Positions 7,504-16,068 of a stretch of DNA of 58,482 nucleotides are shown one piece after another. Source of the stretch: Streptomyces sp. HmicA12 (lineage in GTDB: Bacteria; Actinomycetota; Actinomycetes; Streptomycetales; Streptomycetaceae). A program made the position numbers and the translations under genes. Position 1 is the first letter of the stretch. The number at the start of each line of letters is the position of its first letter. The notes under the pieces are model-generated. The model saw only the letters and a list, made by a program, of their open reading frames with translations. It was not told where the DNA came from and searched no databases. The stretch covers positions 1 through 58,482 of the forward strand of contig NZ_KB891819.1 in NCBI RefSeq assembly GCF_000373565.1. Reading direction: 5' to 3'.

Positions 7504-9051
7504 ATGTCGTTTCAGCCGCCGCAGGGATACGGGCAGTCGTATCCCCCGCAACAGCCGCCCGGGCCACCGCCGATGCCGCCGTCGCCCCCGCCCGGGCCGC
7601 CGGCCGCGCCCCCTGCCCCGCCGAGCACGCCGGACGCACCGCGGAACAGTGAACCGCGCGCCGGGAAGCCGATCCTCAAGTGGGTGACCGCGGCCTTCGG
7701 CGCCCTGGCCGTCATCTCCCTCGGCCTGATGGTGTTCGGCATCGTCCAGGCGGTCGGCGACGATCCGTTGCCGGTGGCGGGCAAGGGCGGGCAGGCCACC
7801 GCGATCACCGCGGACGAGATGTCGGGCCTCCTGAAGAAACACTCCCAAGCGCTCACGGGCGGCGACAAGGACGGCTACCTCGCGCCCTTCGAAGGCGGTT
7901 CGGCGACGCTGAGGACGAAGCAGGCCTCGCTGTTCGCGAACCTCCGCAAGGTCCCCTTCGAGGTGTCCGAGTACCAGTACCTCTCCATCGAGGGCCGGGC
8001 CGTCGACCACTACGGCGCGGGGGCTTCCGCCTCCGTCGACGTGGCGTTCGTGCACCAGGTGAAGGGAGCGGACGCCAGCCCCGTCGCCGAGTGGTACCGC
8101 TGGACGGTCGAGAAGAAGTCCGAGGACGCGGAGCTGAAGGTCACCGCGGTCGGTCCGGCCACTCCGGAGCTTCCCGGCTACGGCGACACGATCAACTACC
8201 CGGCGCCCTGGGACGCGTACGAGTCGATGGCCGTCACCGCCAAGGCGCACACCGTGATCATGTCGGACGCCGCGCAGGCGGCCGACGCCCGCCGCTACGC
8301 CCCGTACATCGAGAAGGCGGCGAAGGACAATCTCGCGATCTGGGCGGCCAAGGGTCCCAAGAGCGGTCACACGATGCCCGGCTTCGTGGTGACGCTCGAG
8401 AAGAACCGCAAGGTGTACAAGCACATGTTCCGGGAGGGCACCGCCGACGAGGGCGACGAGTCGATCTCCGAGGCGGGCGTGTCCATCCAGATGCCGGCGG
8501 TGCCGGCAGGCGGGACGAAGGCGAAGGTGGACGTCCGGAACGGTGGCGCCCGCATCGTCATGGACACCTCGGAGAGCCGGTTCTCCCGGCCCGACTACGC
8601 CGCGAGCGTCCTCGACATCAGCCACCACGAACTGGCGCACACCATGGTGGAGCCGCTCACGGGCCGCGACAGCCAGCCCCAGTTGTGGGTGATGGAAGGC
8701 TTCGCCGACTACATGGCCAAGCGGAACGACGCGGGGCTGGCGGCCAACGACGTGCGGGCCCTCAAGGCGTACTACGCGGGCAGCTACGTCGACCCCTTCG
8801 ACGGCAAGCTGCCGCTGAGCGACGACTTCCACAGCACGGACGACGCGGAGAACAGCGCGCACTACAGCCTGGGCTGGCTGGCCATCCGTTTCATCGCCGA
8901 GAAGTACGGCGAGGACAAGGCCCTCGCCTTCGTGGCCGAGCAGTACCAGAACTCCAAGGGGATGGACGCGCAGCTGACGAAGGCCACCGGCATGGGCCTG
9001 GACGAGTTCCAGGCGGCCTGGGCCGACTACGTGAGGAAGCAGATCTCATGA
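7504..9051 (+). CDS. Membrane-anchored HExxH zinc metalloprotease
   Basis: The product is 515 residues from the ATG at 7504 behind AGAGGGACCC. Residues 1-58 are Pro/Gln-rich and cytosolic, and one transmembrane helix (about 60-82) follows, so the catalytic part is outside. The zinc motif is HHELAHTM (HExxH), followed some 20 residues later by WVMEGFADYMAK, which supplies the third ligand Glu. This pairing is typical of gluzincins of the peptidase-MA/M1-like type. The C-terminal half is helical and ends in a WADYVRKQIS tail. The last codons overlap the ATG of the next gene. Substrate unknown; being surface-exposed in a T7SS locus, it could trim secreted proteins. Confidence 0.8.
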   Translation: MSFQPPQGYGQSYPPQQPPGPPPMPPSPPPGPPAAPPAPPSTPDAPRNSEPRAGKPILKWVTAAFGALAVISLGLMVFGIVQAVGDDPLPVAGKGGQATAITADEMSGLLKKHSQALTGGDKDGYLAPFEGGSATLRTKQASLFANLRKVPFEVSEYQYLSIEGRAVDHYGAGASASVDVAFVHQVKGADASPVAEWYRWTVEKKSEDAELKVTAVGPATPELPGYGDTINYPAPWDAYESMAVTAKAHTVIMSDAAQAADARRYAPYIEKAAKDNLAIWAAKGPKSGHTMPGFVVTLEKNRKVYKHMFREGTADEGDESISEAGVSIQMPAVPAGGTKAKVDVRNGGARIVMDTSESRFSRPDYAASVLDISHHELAHTMVEPLTGRDSQPQLWVMEGFADYMAKRNDAGLAANDVRALKAYYAGSYVDPFDGKLPLSDDFHSTDDAENSAHYSLGWLAIRFIAEKYGEDKALAFVAEQYQNSKGMDAQLTKATGMGLDEFQAAWADYVRKQIS

Positions 9052-10640
9052 CCACGCCCGGCCACCCCAACGGCTGGCAGTCCGCGCCAGGACAGCAGCC
9101 CACCCCCGCGTCGTACCCGCCGCGGCAACCCCAACAGCCGTACGCGCAACCGCAGTTCACACCGCAACAGTTCCCGCAGCAGCAGTACGGGCAGCAGTAC
9201 GGGCAACAGTACGGGCAGCAGCCATTCGCGCCGCAGCAGCACCAGTTCACGCCCATGCACCCGAGCTCCGCTCAGCCCGCGAAGCAGCGCGGCAAGGGCC
9301 TGATGATCTTCCTCCTGGTGCTCAGCGTCTTCCTGTCGGGCGTCTTCGGCTCGGTCGCCTGGATCCTGCTCGATCCCACCAAGGCCGACGTCGAGTGGAG
9401 CCTCCCGTACTACGGCGGTGAGGCCGACACGCAGAACTATCTCGGCACCTGGTTCGTGGGCGACACCGTCGTCCGCGCCCAGACCGACGGCGTCAGCGCG
9501 CTCGACACCGGCAGCGGTGACCTGCGGTGGGGCCTGGCCGCTCCGGGGAAGGGCGCTTCCACGATCTGCCACGCGTCGTCCGTGTCCAGCGAAGGCACCG
9601 CCGTCCTGGCCACCGGGACCGTCCACGACTGCGACAGCCTCTTCGCCCTCGACCTCAAGACCGGCAAGAAGCTGTGGCAGCACACGCTCCCGAAGCGGGA
9701 CGGGGACCCCAGCACCGCGGTGAGCGGCGGCGTCGTCGTGGTCAACGACCAGACCGCGTACGACCTGCGGACCGGCAAGCGGCTCTGGCAGGACACGAAG
9801 AAGGACGTGTACGGCGGCAAGCCGTGCGACGGCCAGGGGTACGTCGGCGGCAAGCAACTGGTGCGGGTACAACTCTGCACGACCCGCTTGTCGAGCTTGG
9901 GCACCAAGGACGGACAGAGCTCGACGGCGGCCGCCGTCGACCCGGCCACCGGCAAGGCGAAGTGGACCTACGCCATGGGTGACGGCGACTGGACCTACGG
10001 AGACGACGCGACGGTCGTGTCCACCTCCCCCGTCATCGTCGCGGTCCCCCAGGACGTGAAGGAGAACGGCTACACCGTCCTGCGGGACGACGGCAAGGTC
10101 AGAAGCAGCATGACCATCGAGCCGACCGACGCCTCCAGTTCCGACGGGGTCTATTTCGCTCAGACCGAGGGTGCGACGGAGGGTGACCCGGTGGCCTCGA
10201 TGAAGGCGATCGGCAACACCCTGTACATCGCCGAACGCCAGGCCTCGGCCCTGGAGTCGGCGATCTTCGCGTACGACCTCGACACCGGCAAGCCCGTCTG
10301 GACCACGGGCACCAGGACCGACGTGGAGTACTCCCTCGTCCAGAACTCCGGGAACGAGCTCCTGGCCCTGAAGCACGACGACACCGGCTGGCGGGAGGAG
10401 AACTTCGGCGGCAACGGAAGGCCCGCGTACCTCGTCAGCCTCGACCCCAAGTCCGGCTCGGAATCGGAGCTCGCGTCCTACGGCCACCTCGACGACGCAC
10501 TCGGCCACAGCACGTGGGCCATGCCGTACTGGCACGACGACACCCTGTTCCTGGCCTCAGTGGCCAACACCGACAAGGCCACCAAGGGCATCACGAACGA
10601 CGATCGGCATGAGTCCGCGTTGCTGAAGATGGGCGGGTGA
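9048..10640 (+). CDS. Membrane-anchored PQQ-type beta-propeller protein
   Basis: The product is 530 residues; the ATG at 9048 overlaps the protease stop (ATGA). The N-terminus (1-80) is Pro/Gln-rich with QQYGQQYG repeats, then a transmembrane helix (GLMIFLLVLSVFLSGVFGSV, about 84-105). The outer part repeats units like ALDLKTGKKLWQHTL, YDLRTGKRLWQDT, DPATGKAKWTYAM and YDLDTGKPVWTTG. These are classic PQQ/WD-like propeller blades (about seven). No PQQ-dependent dehydrogenase residues are evident, so it is probably a binding or scaffold propeller. Coupling to the metalloprotease suggests the two act together. Similar propellers form the sensor halves of the kinases at 51.9-56.3 kb. Confidence 0.8.
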   Translation: MTTPGHPNGWQSAPGQQPTPASYPPRQPQQPYAQPQFTPQQFPQQQYGQQYGQQYGQQPFAPQQHQFTPMHPSSAQPAKQRGKGLMIFLLVLSVFLSGVFGSVAWILLDPTKADVEWSLPYYGGEADTQNYLGTWFVGDTVVRAQTDGVSALDTGSGDLRWGLAAPGKGASTICHASSVSSEGTAVLATGTVHDCDSLFALDLKTGKKLWQHTLPKRDGDPSTAVSGGVVVVNDQTAYDLRTGKRLWQDTKKDVYGGKPCDGQGYVGGKQLVRVQLCTTRLSSLGTKDGQSSTAAAVDPATGKAKWTYAMGDGDWTYGDDATVVSTSPVIVAVPQDVKENGYTVLRDDGKVRSSMTIEPTDASSSDGVYFAQTEGATEGDPVASMKAIGNTLYIAERQASALESAIFAYDLDTGKPVWTTGTRTDVEYSLVQNSGNELLALKHDDTGWREENFGGNGRPAYLVSLDPKSGSESELASYGHLDDALGHSTWAMPYWHDDTLFLASVANTDKATKGITNDDRHESALLKMGG

Positions 10641-10845
10641 GGCGGGGCGGGGCGCCTCAGCCGTACCGTCACCAACGTGATGTGCAACAACCCCCTCTGG
10701 CCTGCGGTCAATTGCAGGTGTGCCGGGGGGGGACGACCGGTCCGGGCCGCAGCGAGCACGACCTAGTCTGTCGCAAGGACGCCCGGTCCAGGGCCAGGCA
10801 GGGAATTGAGGGGTGCGATGCCTCGACGAGCGATGGTGGTGCGAA

Positions 10846-11250
10846 ATGACATCGGCTGACCCCGTCACCAGGAGCGCCGGCCCCGCCCTGCGCCGAACCG
10901 GCCCGGCGCCCCGCCGGGCCGGGGCCTGGTTCGGCGCCCTGGGGCTGGCCACCGTCGTGCCCGTCCTGCCCCTGTGGCTGTTCTGCACGGATCCGGGGTC
11001 GCGCCGGACGGCGATTCTTGTCCTGCTGGGTTGCGCACTGGCCTGCATCGGAGGCATCGCAGCCTTCCAGCGCGCAGCGGGGGGACGTCAGTCCTACGCC
11101 GCGATCGCCCTGGCCGAGTTCGCGGCCCCCTCGGAACCAGGCGAACCGGCTGCGCCGGAACCGAAGGAGCCACCTCGTGCGCTGCCCTCCCGCCGGGGAA
11201 TGACGACGCGCTCCCTCGCCTGGTACGTGGGGCTTGCACTGCTCTGGTGA
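10846..11250 (+). pseudogene. Frameshifted integral membrane protein
   Basis: From the ATG at 10846 the frame encodes two transmembrane helices (about residues 25-75) and a Pro/Glu-rich linker. It then stops abruptly inside a third hydrophobic helix (SLAWYVGLALLW) at 11250. In the neighbouring frame the helix continues without a break (LVTLLALAMGTAQRPELMQ) and leads into ITDAGAEFAHVRVEKVSG, to at least about 11450. The codons there keep high third-position GC. A one-base indel near 11240-11246 explains this. It may be a real mutation or a sequencing error. Confidence 0.55.
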
Positions 11251-11511
11251 CCCTTCTCGCGCTGGCGATGGGGACGGCCCAGCGGCCCGAACTCATGCAG
11301 CGGATCACCGACGCCGGTGCTGAATTCGCTCACGTACGGGTGGAGAAGGTCAGCGGCATCCAGTTCCACGGCAGGCCCGCAGATGTCGCGGATCCGCTCC
11401 GCCGTGTCGGAGGGCGGGGCGGAACCGGCCTGAGTTCCGTTACGCCGCTCAACGGCTGCAGGCGGCACGGCTCCCATGCCCTGCAAAGCCGCGACAGGAC
11501 TGCGTGTCGGC

Positions 11512-12681
11512 TCACGAAGGAGAGATTGCCTCCGGTGCGCCGCAGCCGTGCCGTGCCGCTGACCGTTCGGCGAAGTGCTCCAGATCCTTCCGCTCTTCTT
11601 GGGTGAGCGGGTCCGACGTGAACGTGCGGTCGCTCCCCTCGACCGGCGACGCATGGAAGTAACCGGTCCCCAGGGCTCCCTGGCATGCGGCCGATGTCCA
11701 GGCCGTGGACCTCGCCACTCCCGAACGGGCGTCGTGGCCGCCGTACTTGCCGTCGACCACCGCGTCGGACGCGTCGCTGAAGGGACCGTACTCGGCGAAG
11801 AGCCGCAGGCCGCCGACGAGCAGGCACTCTTCCACCGGTGCCTTCGCGGCGGCCGTCTCCCGTACGGTCCGTACGGAGGTCATCCCCTGGCAGGTTCCGG
11901 TGGCGGCGTCGGCCGACACCGTCCGAGCAGTGCTTTCGGGAGCGGTGAGCCGGTCCGTGTCTCCGGGCCGCGTCGCACAGCCCGTTTTATCCGCCGCGCG
12001 CCGCGCAGTCCCCGTGGCAACCTGGGCCAGCTTGAGCCGTGTCGATTCAGTGACCTCGGTGTCGTACGGCGAACGGGCCGTCACGAGGATTCCACTGCCC
12101 TCTCTCGCCGACCAGTTCTCGCAGCTGAGCAGCACCGACGCGGTCGCCTCGAGATCATCGGTGACCATGAACCCCTGCCACCCCGCGTTCAGCGGCACAG
12201 CGGGGCGCTTCTCGTCCCCCTGGAAATCGGCGTACGCGCTGTGGGCGCCGGCCGTGGTCTCGATGGCTATCTCGATGCCGTCGACCTCGCATCGCGTCGC
12301 CAGTCCGGCCGGTTCCGTCACGTCGCCGGACACGTCGAACGGCGAGCTGGAGACATCGAACCCCAGGCCGAGCAGGGAGAGCCTCGACTTCCCCGCGAGG
12401 TCCAGTACCGAGCCGACCGGGAGCATCCCCCCGCACGCGCGGCCGGTCTTGGCAGCCGGGTACTGGAGCTGAAACCCGTAGCACCCGGCCCCCAGCACCG
12501 CGAGCGCCATCGCGGAACCGATCAGACGCCGTCTCCCTTTCCCTCGGAACAGCGCCCGCAAGTCCCTCTTCATCTGCCGCATTCCCTGTCTGCGTGACCA
12601 TCGACCGAATCTGCTTGCGCCGCCCTGGGCGTCCGCGGAGTTCCGGTAGGCGTCCTGGAGAACGGCCGAGGTGCGACGCAT
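11512..12681 (-). CDS. Membrane-anchored extracytoplasmic protein of unknown function
   Basis: The reading frame starts at an ATG at 12681 (389 residues). Better starts may be the ATGs at 12582, after ACAGGGA, or 12573. A basic stretch (RDLRALFRGKGRRR) precedes one hydrophobic helix (LIGSAMALAVLGAGCYGFQL), placing about 300 residues outside. The outer part has many cysteines (at least six, e.g. TGRACGG, ATRCEVDG, SCENWS, GTCQGM) consistent with disulphides. It ends EHFAERSAARHGCGAPEA. I do not recognise the family. It converges on the frameshifted gene and has no clear link to T7SS. Confidence 0.6.
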   Translation of the reverse strand: MRRTSAVLQDAYRNSADAQGGASRFGRWSRRQGMRQMKRDLRALFRGKGRRRLIGSAMALAVLGAGCYGFQLQYPAAKTGRACGGMLPVGSVLDLAGKSRLSLLGLGFDVSSSPFDVSGDVTEPAGLATRCEVDGIEIAIETTAGAHSAYADFQGDEKRPAVPLNAGWQGFMVTDDLEATASVLLSCENWSAREGSGILVTARSPYDTEVTESTRLKLAQVATGTARRAADKTGCATRPGDTDRLTAPESTARTVSADAATGTCQGMTSVRTVRETAAAKAPVEECLLVGGLRLFAEYGPFSDASDAVVDGKYGGHDARSGVARSTAWTSAACQGALGTGYFHASPVEGSDRTFTSDPLTQEERKDLEHFAERSAARHGCGAPEAISPS

Positions 12682-13104
12682 CGAAGGGCGTGCCCATCCC
12701 TTGCCCTATCCCCGTTGTCTCCGTGGCAGGTACGCCCGGTTCGCTCACTCGTTTATGGACTTCGTTTCGCCCGTACGACGTGAGGCGCCGATGCCGATCG
12801 ATCCTCACGTTCGGCATTTTGACACAGACATGCCACTCGGAGGCGCACGTTATCGAATCTTCTGCGGAGCGGGCGCCTTGGACAGTCCACGTTTCACTGC
12901 TCGATGCCCCTGAAGCAGTTGCGTGCACCGCAGGGGCGCGCTGGACCACCCGCTCCACTTGATGCGGCATGCAGTAAGGGCCGGAACGCTCTTAGCGGGG
13001 AGGCAGCGAATTGCCGCCCGCGAAATGATCACTCCCCCGGCACACACTTGTGCCCCACATCCGGGACGGACGCGGGGCACAGGTGTGGTGAAGCTCAGGC
13101 GTAA
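12682..13104. other. Intergenic stretch; only a terminator recognised
   Basis: These 423 bases lie between the minus-strand genes 13105-14472 and 11512-12681. Reading frames here have no ribosome sites, no recognisable motif and poor codon bias. Apart from the hairpin at 13044-13086 I see nothing. Confidence 0.6.
13044..13086 (-). terminator. Hairpin terminator after the 13.1-kb mycosin gene
   Basis: ACACTTGTGCCCC (13044-13056) pairs with GGGGCACAGGTGT (13074-13086) across a 17-base loop, with one G-T wobble. It lies 19 bases beyond the stop of the mycosin gene on its transcribed strand. Confidence 0.6.
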
Positions 13105-14472
13105 CTACTGCTGGCCGTAGGGCGGCTGCGAGGGAGCCTGTGGGTACGAGCCCGGCGCGGAGGGCGCCTGCTGGTACGGGTTCGGGTGCTGCTGCCCGGG
13201 GTACGGTGCCTGCCCACCTCTACCCCAACCGCCACCGGGAGGCGGAGGCGGGCCGCCGCCGTTGTTCTTGCGGCTGCGTGCGATCAGTACGACGACGATC
13301 ACGAGGACGATGAGCACACCGGCGGCGATCCCGATGATCAGGCCCGTACTCATGCCGTCGGAATCCGAGTCAGAGTCCGATGATGCTGAACCCGACGAGG
13401 CCTCGGGAGCCGAAGAAGCGGAACCGCCCGCCTTGGCAATGGCCGCGTTCAACTCGTCGATCTTCAGCGGGCCGTTCTTCGAACCGGCCGGGATGTCCTT
13501 GGTGAGGGCGGCGAGAGGCTGGATGTAGCCGTAGCCGTAATGCTCGTCGGGGAGGAAGGTTCCCTTCGCGGAAGCCGGGAGCCCAGCGGTCTTGACGAGG
13601 CGGTTGACCAATTGCCCAGCAGTAAGGTCGGGGAACTTCTGCTTGAGGAGGGCCAAGGCTGCGGAGGTGTAGGCGGTGGCGTCAGAGGTACCGTTACCGC
13701 CATCGTAGCCATCGGCATCGAGGCCAGCGGTGACGATGTTCACGCCAGGGGCAGCGAGCATGAGTGGAGGACCGTAATTGGAGTCCTCCCAAATCTTCCC
13801 CTCCGAGTCCACAGCACCTACAGCCACTGCACCCGGTTCGCTTGCAGGGTAGGCCAGATTCTGGGTCCCGGTCTGTCCGGTGTTTCCGGCGCCAGCAACA
13901 ACAGGGACACCATGGTCCAAGGCGTACTTGATCGCCGCCTGTTCTTCTTTGATGTCCTTAGACATGTCACCTGAGGACCAGAACTGCCTAGAGATATTGA
14001 TCACATCGGCACCATGGTCTACGGCATATCGGATCGATGGACCGAAGATTTCGCCCTTGCTGCCATCGTCACGGATAGGGAGGATCTTGGCGTCCGGAGC
14101 CAAACCCTTGACCCCACTCGCGTTGCCTGCCCCATGTCCATGACCGGCAATTACGCTAGCCATCGCCGTACCGTGTCCGGGGTCGTCGTCGCTCGAGTCC
14201 GGCTCGATGGACGTGTCCCCATCTACGAAATCCTTGCCCTTGAGGAACTGGCCGACGAGGTCCGGGTGCGCGGTCTTGAAGCCAGTGTCAATTACGGCAA
14301 CAGTGACGCCTTTTCCGGTCGCCACGCTCCAGATTTTGTCGGCCGAGAACGCCGACAGAGCCCACTGATCGTCTCTGACTTGGTCTGCCGACGCGGTCGG
14401 CGCGGCCGCGAAAAGCAGCGCTCCCGCCGCTGCCGCGGCACCGACCGCGCGCACCGCTCGCGTGAAGCTCAT
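13105..14472 (-). CDS. Mycosin-like subtilisin protease with cytosolic Pro-rich tail
   Basis: The product is 455 residues from the ATG at 14472; an in-frame ATG five codons upstream has no better site. A signal peptide ends at PTASAD (about 30). The S8 catalytic residues are visible: Asp62 (VAVIDTG), His100 (PGHGTAMAS), oxyanion Asn197 (GAGNTG) and Ser263 (GNGTSDATAY). The usual Pro after GTSxA is Tyr. A membrane helix near residues 384-405 (GLIIGIAAGVLIVLVIVVVL) is followed by ~50 cytosolic Pro/Gly/Gln/Tyr-rich residues. Mycosins are membrane-bound T7SS proteases (MycP). This copy is paired with the PPE-like gene upstream rather than with eccB. It is a paralog of the 49.4-kb protease. Confidence 0.88.
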   Translation of the reverse strand: MSFTRAVRAVGAAAAAGALLFAAAPTASADQVRDDQWALSAFSADKIWSVATGKGVTVAVIDTGFKTAHPDLVGQFLKGKDFVDGDTSIEPDSSDDDPGHGTAMASVIAGHGHGAGNASGVKGLAPDAKILPIRDDGSKGEIFGPSIRYAVDHGADVINISRQFWSSGDMSKDIKEEQAAIKYALDHGVPVVAGAGNTGQTGTQNLAYPASEPGAVAVGAVDSEGKIWEDSNYGPPLMLAAPGVNIVTAGLDADGYDGGNGTSDATAYTSAALALLKQKFPDLTAGQLVNRLVKTAGLPASAKGTFLPDEHYGYGYIQPLAALTKDIPAGSKNGPLKIDELNAAIAKAGGSASSAPEASSGSASSDSDSDSDGMSTGLIIGIAAGVLIVLVIVVVLIARSRKNNGGGPPPPPGGGWGRGGQAPYPGQQHPNPYQQAPSAPGSYPQAPSQPPYGQQ

Positions 14473-14498
14473 GCCGTAACACCTCATCCCTCACAGGG

Positions 14499-14530
14499 CG
14501 GGGCCCACAGCCCGAAGGCTGCGGGCCCCG
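14499..14530 (-). promoter_or_regulatory. Hairpin between PPE-like gene and mycosin (first copy)
   Basis: CGGGGCCCACAGCC (14499-14512) pairs with GGCTGCGGGCCCCG (14517-14530) around a CGAA loop; one position mismatches. It lies between the stop of the PPE-like gene (14567) and the mycosin start (14472). It could be an attenuator or an RNA-processing signal that lowers mycosin expression relative to the upstream genes. The same arrangement appears at 49316-49349. Confidence 0.6.
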
Positions 14531-14566
14531 TCTCGACTTCACCGCATACTTAACCAGCAGACCTGG

Positions 14567-16003
14567 CTACTCCACGACCTTGGGGTTGACCGTACGATCA
14601 TTTGCCCAAGTCTGCTCGTCCTCGACCAGATAGTCCGGGCGAGAGTTGTCGCGTCGCTTTTTGTCCTTGCCGTTCGTCTGAGCACCGTGCCCGCCAAGGC
14701 CATTACGCCCGGCGTTCTTTCCGGTTCCGCCCGTTGCGGTTTTCGGCTTCTGGCGCAGGGCGGAACCGCCCTGCTGTCCGGAACCGGGCTTCACAACAGA
14801 CTTACCGATCTCGCCGCCCTTCGTCCGGGCAAGCGAGTTACCCTTGAGTCCGTTTGCGCCCTTACCGGCCGCGCCAGAACCCGCACCGCCAGCACCGAGC
14901 CCGCCTCGTCCCGCAGCACCCGCACCGCCAGCACCGAGTCCGCCTCGGCCCGCAGCGCCACGTCCGCCCGCGCCAAGGCCGGCACCAGCACCGATACCGC
15001 CAGCGATGCCCGCACCGCCGATACCGCCCGTGCCTGCACCGGCTCCGGTCCCAGCGATACCACCGCCGATACCGCCACCTGCGCCGATCCCGGCGCCCGT
15101 ACCGACGCCGGATCCGGCACCCGCGCCGCCACCGAAGCTCAGGTTGCCCGCACCAATCTGCGAACCGGCAGTCGGCTTCTGCGAGCCGATACCACCACTG
15201 ATCCCGTCAGTGTTCACGTTCGGCGACTGCACGCCCTTGAGAGACGAGCCTGAGCCGGTAGAGCGCCTGAGATTGCCCGCCCCCGTACCACCACCAGAGG
15301 GACCGCCCACTGAACCAGCGACAATCGGGACAGGAGTCACGCCACCAGGCTCGCCAGGGTAGTCCTCGTCGTCCCTGACCGTGGGCTTCTTGGTCCACGT
15401 CCCGATCGACTTTGTCTGCCCGTTATAGGCAGCCCCCAACGCCTCCATCTTGACGGCCATCTTCATCTGCGCCTCGCGACCCTCCGACATGTCGCCTTCG
15501 CGACCGTCGACGATCTGCTGTGCAGAGACGTTGGAGTTGGCAAGGTCCCGATTGAGACCATCCTCGTCGCGGCCACCGTCGGTCAGCCGGTCCATGACGC
15601 TGCCGCCGCCGCTCGGCTTCTCCATTGCCAGGACCTCGGGCCTGATCTCGTCGAGCACGGTGGCTGCGTTGGCCATCGTCGTCGAGATGTTGCTGGCGTA
15701 CGAGGACGTGTCCTGGATCTTCTTGGAGATGACCTTCGACCTGGCCTGGAACTGGTCGGCCGATGAGCCCTGCCAGTCCTGAAGAACCTCGGACACGGCC
15801 GCCTCGTAGACGGACTTGGCCTCGACGAGCTGGTCGTGAATCGCCTTCCAGCCGTCCGCCACTTCCCGCACGGCGCCTGGCTTGGCGTCCTGCAACATGG
15901 CCTTCATCTGGTCCATGTTGTAGTTCTTGAAATCACTGGTGTGCTCGCCGACGTAGCACTGGGTCGGCGCATGGTACGTGTAGTCCGCGCTCGCGTCACC
16001 CAC
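14567..16003 (-). CDS. PPE-like T7SS substrate with Gly-rich tail
   Basis: The product is 478 residues from a GTG at 16003; AGGGGGTC lies about 11 bases upstream. Residues 1-200 are helical and PPE/EspB-like: PGAVREVADGWKAIHDQL, then the WXG turn VLQDWQGSSADQF near residue 77. A Pro-rich linker follows, then ~180 residues of Gly/Ala repeats (GAGxGxG, GRGGLGAGGAG). The last 25 residues are charged and conserved with the paralog at 47671: RPDYLVEDEQTWANDRTVNP then KVVE. It sits between a small PE-like gene and a mycosin gene. In mycobacteria EspB is a PE-PPE-type ESX-1 substrate cleaved by MycP1; the same substrate-protease relation is my inference here. Confidence 0.8.
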   Translation of the reverse strand: MGDASADYTYHAPTQCYVGEHTSDFKNYNMDQMKAMLQDAKPGAVREVADGWKAIHDQLVEAKSVYEAAVSEVLQDWQGSSADQFQARSKVISKKIQDTSSYASNISTTMANAATVLDEIRPEVLAMEKPSGGGSVMDRLTDGGRDEDGLNRDLANSNVSAQQIVDGREGDMSEGREAQMKMAVKMEALGAAYNGQTKSIGTWTKKPTVRDDEDYPGEPGGVTPVPIVAGSVGGPSGGGTGAGNLRRSTGSGSSLKGVQSPNVNTDGISGGIGSQKPTAGSQIGAGNLSFGGGAGAGSGVGTGAGIGAGGGIGGGIAGTGAGAGTGGIGGAGIAGGIGAGAGLGAGGRGAAGRGGLGAGGAGAAGRGGLGAGGAGSGAAGKGANGLKGNSLARTKGGEIGKSVVKPGSGQQGGSALRQKPKTATGGTGKNAGRNGLGGHGAQTNGKDKKRRDNSRPDYLVEDEQTWANDRTVNPKVVE

Positions 16004-16068
16004 GGTGGCCCAGACCCCCTTCGTCTCTCACTTCGTGTCCTACGCACCTACTACTGCCTGCAGCATGG

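Noticed and set aside
7201..8862. Long minus-strand frame over the metalloprotease
   Set aside because: The plus strand carries HExxH and a transmembrane helix; the antisense frame has only Arg/His/Val-rich composition and MG repeats from the minisatellite.
12155..12970. Minus-strand frame extending into the 12.7-13.1 kb gap
   Set aside because: No ribosome site, poor codon bias and overlap with the better-supported frame at 11512-12681.
14844..15362. Pro-rich plus-strand protein
   Set aside because: It is the antisense reading of the Gly-rich tail of the PPE-like gene; glycine codons read as proline on the other strand.
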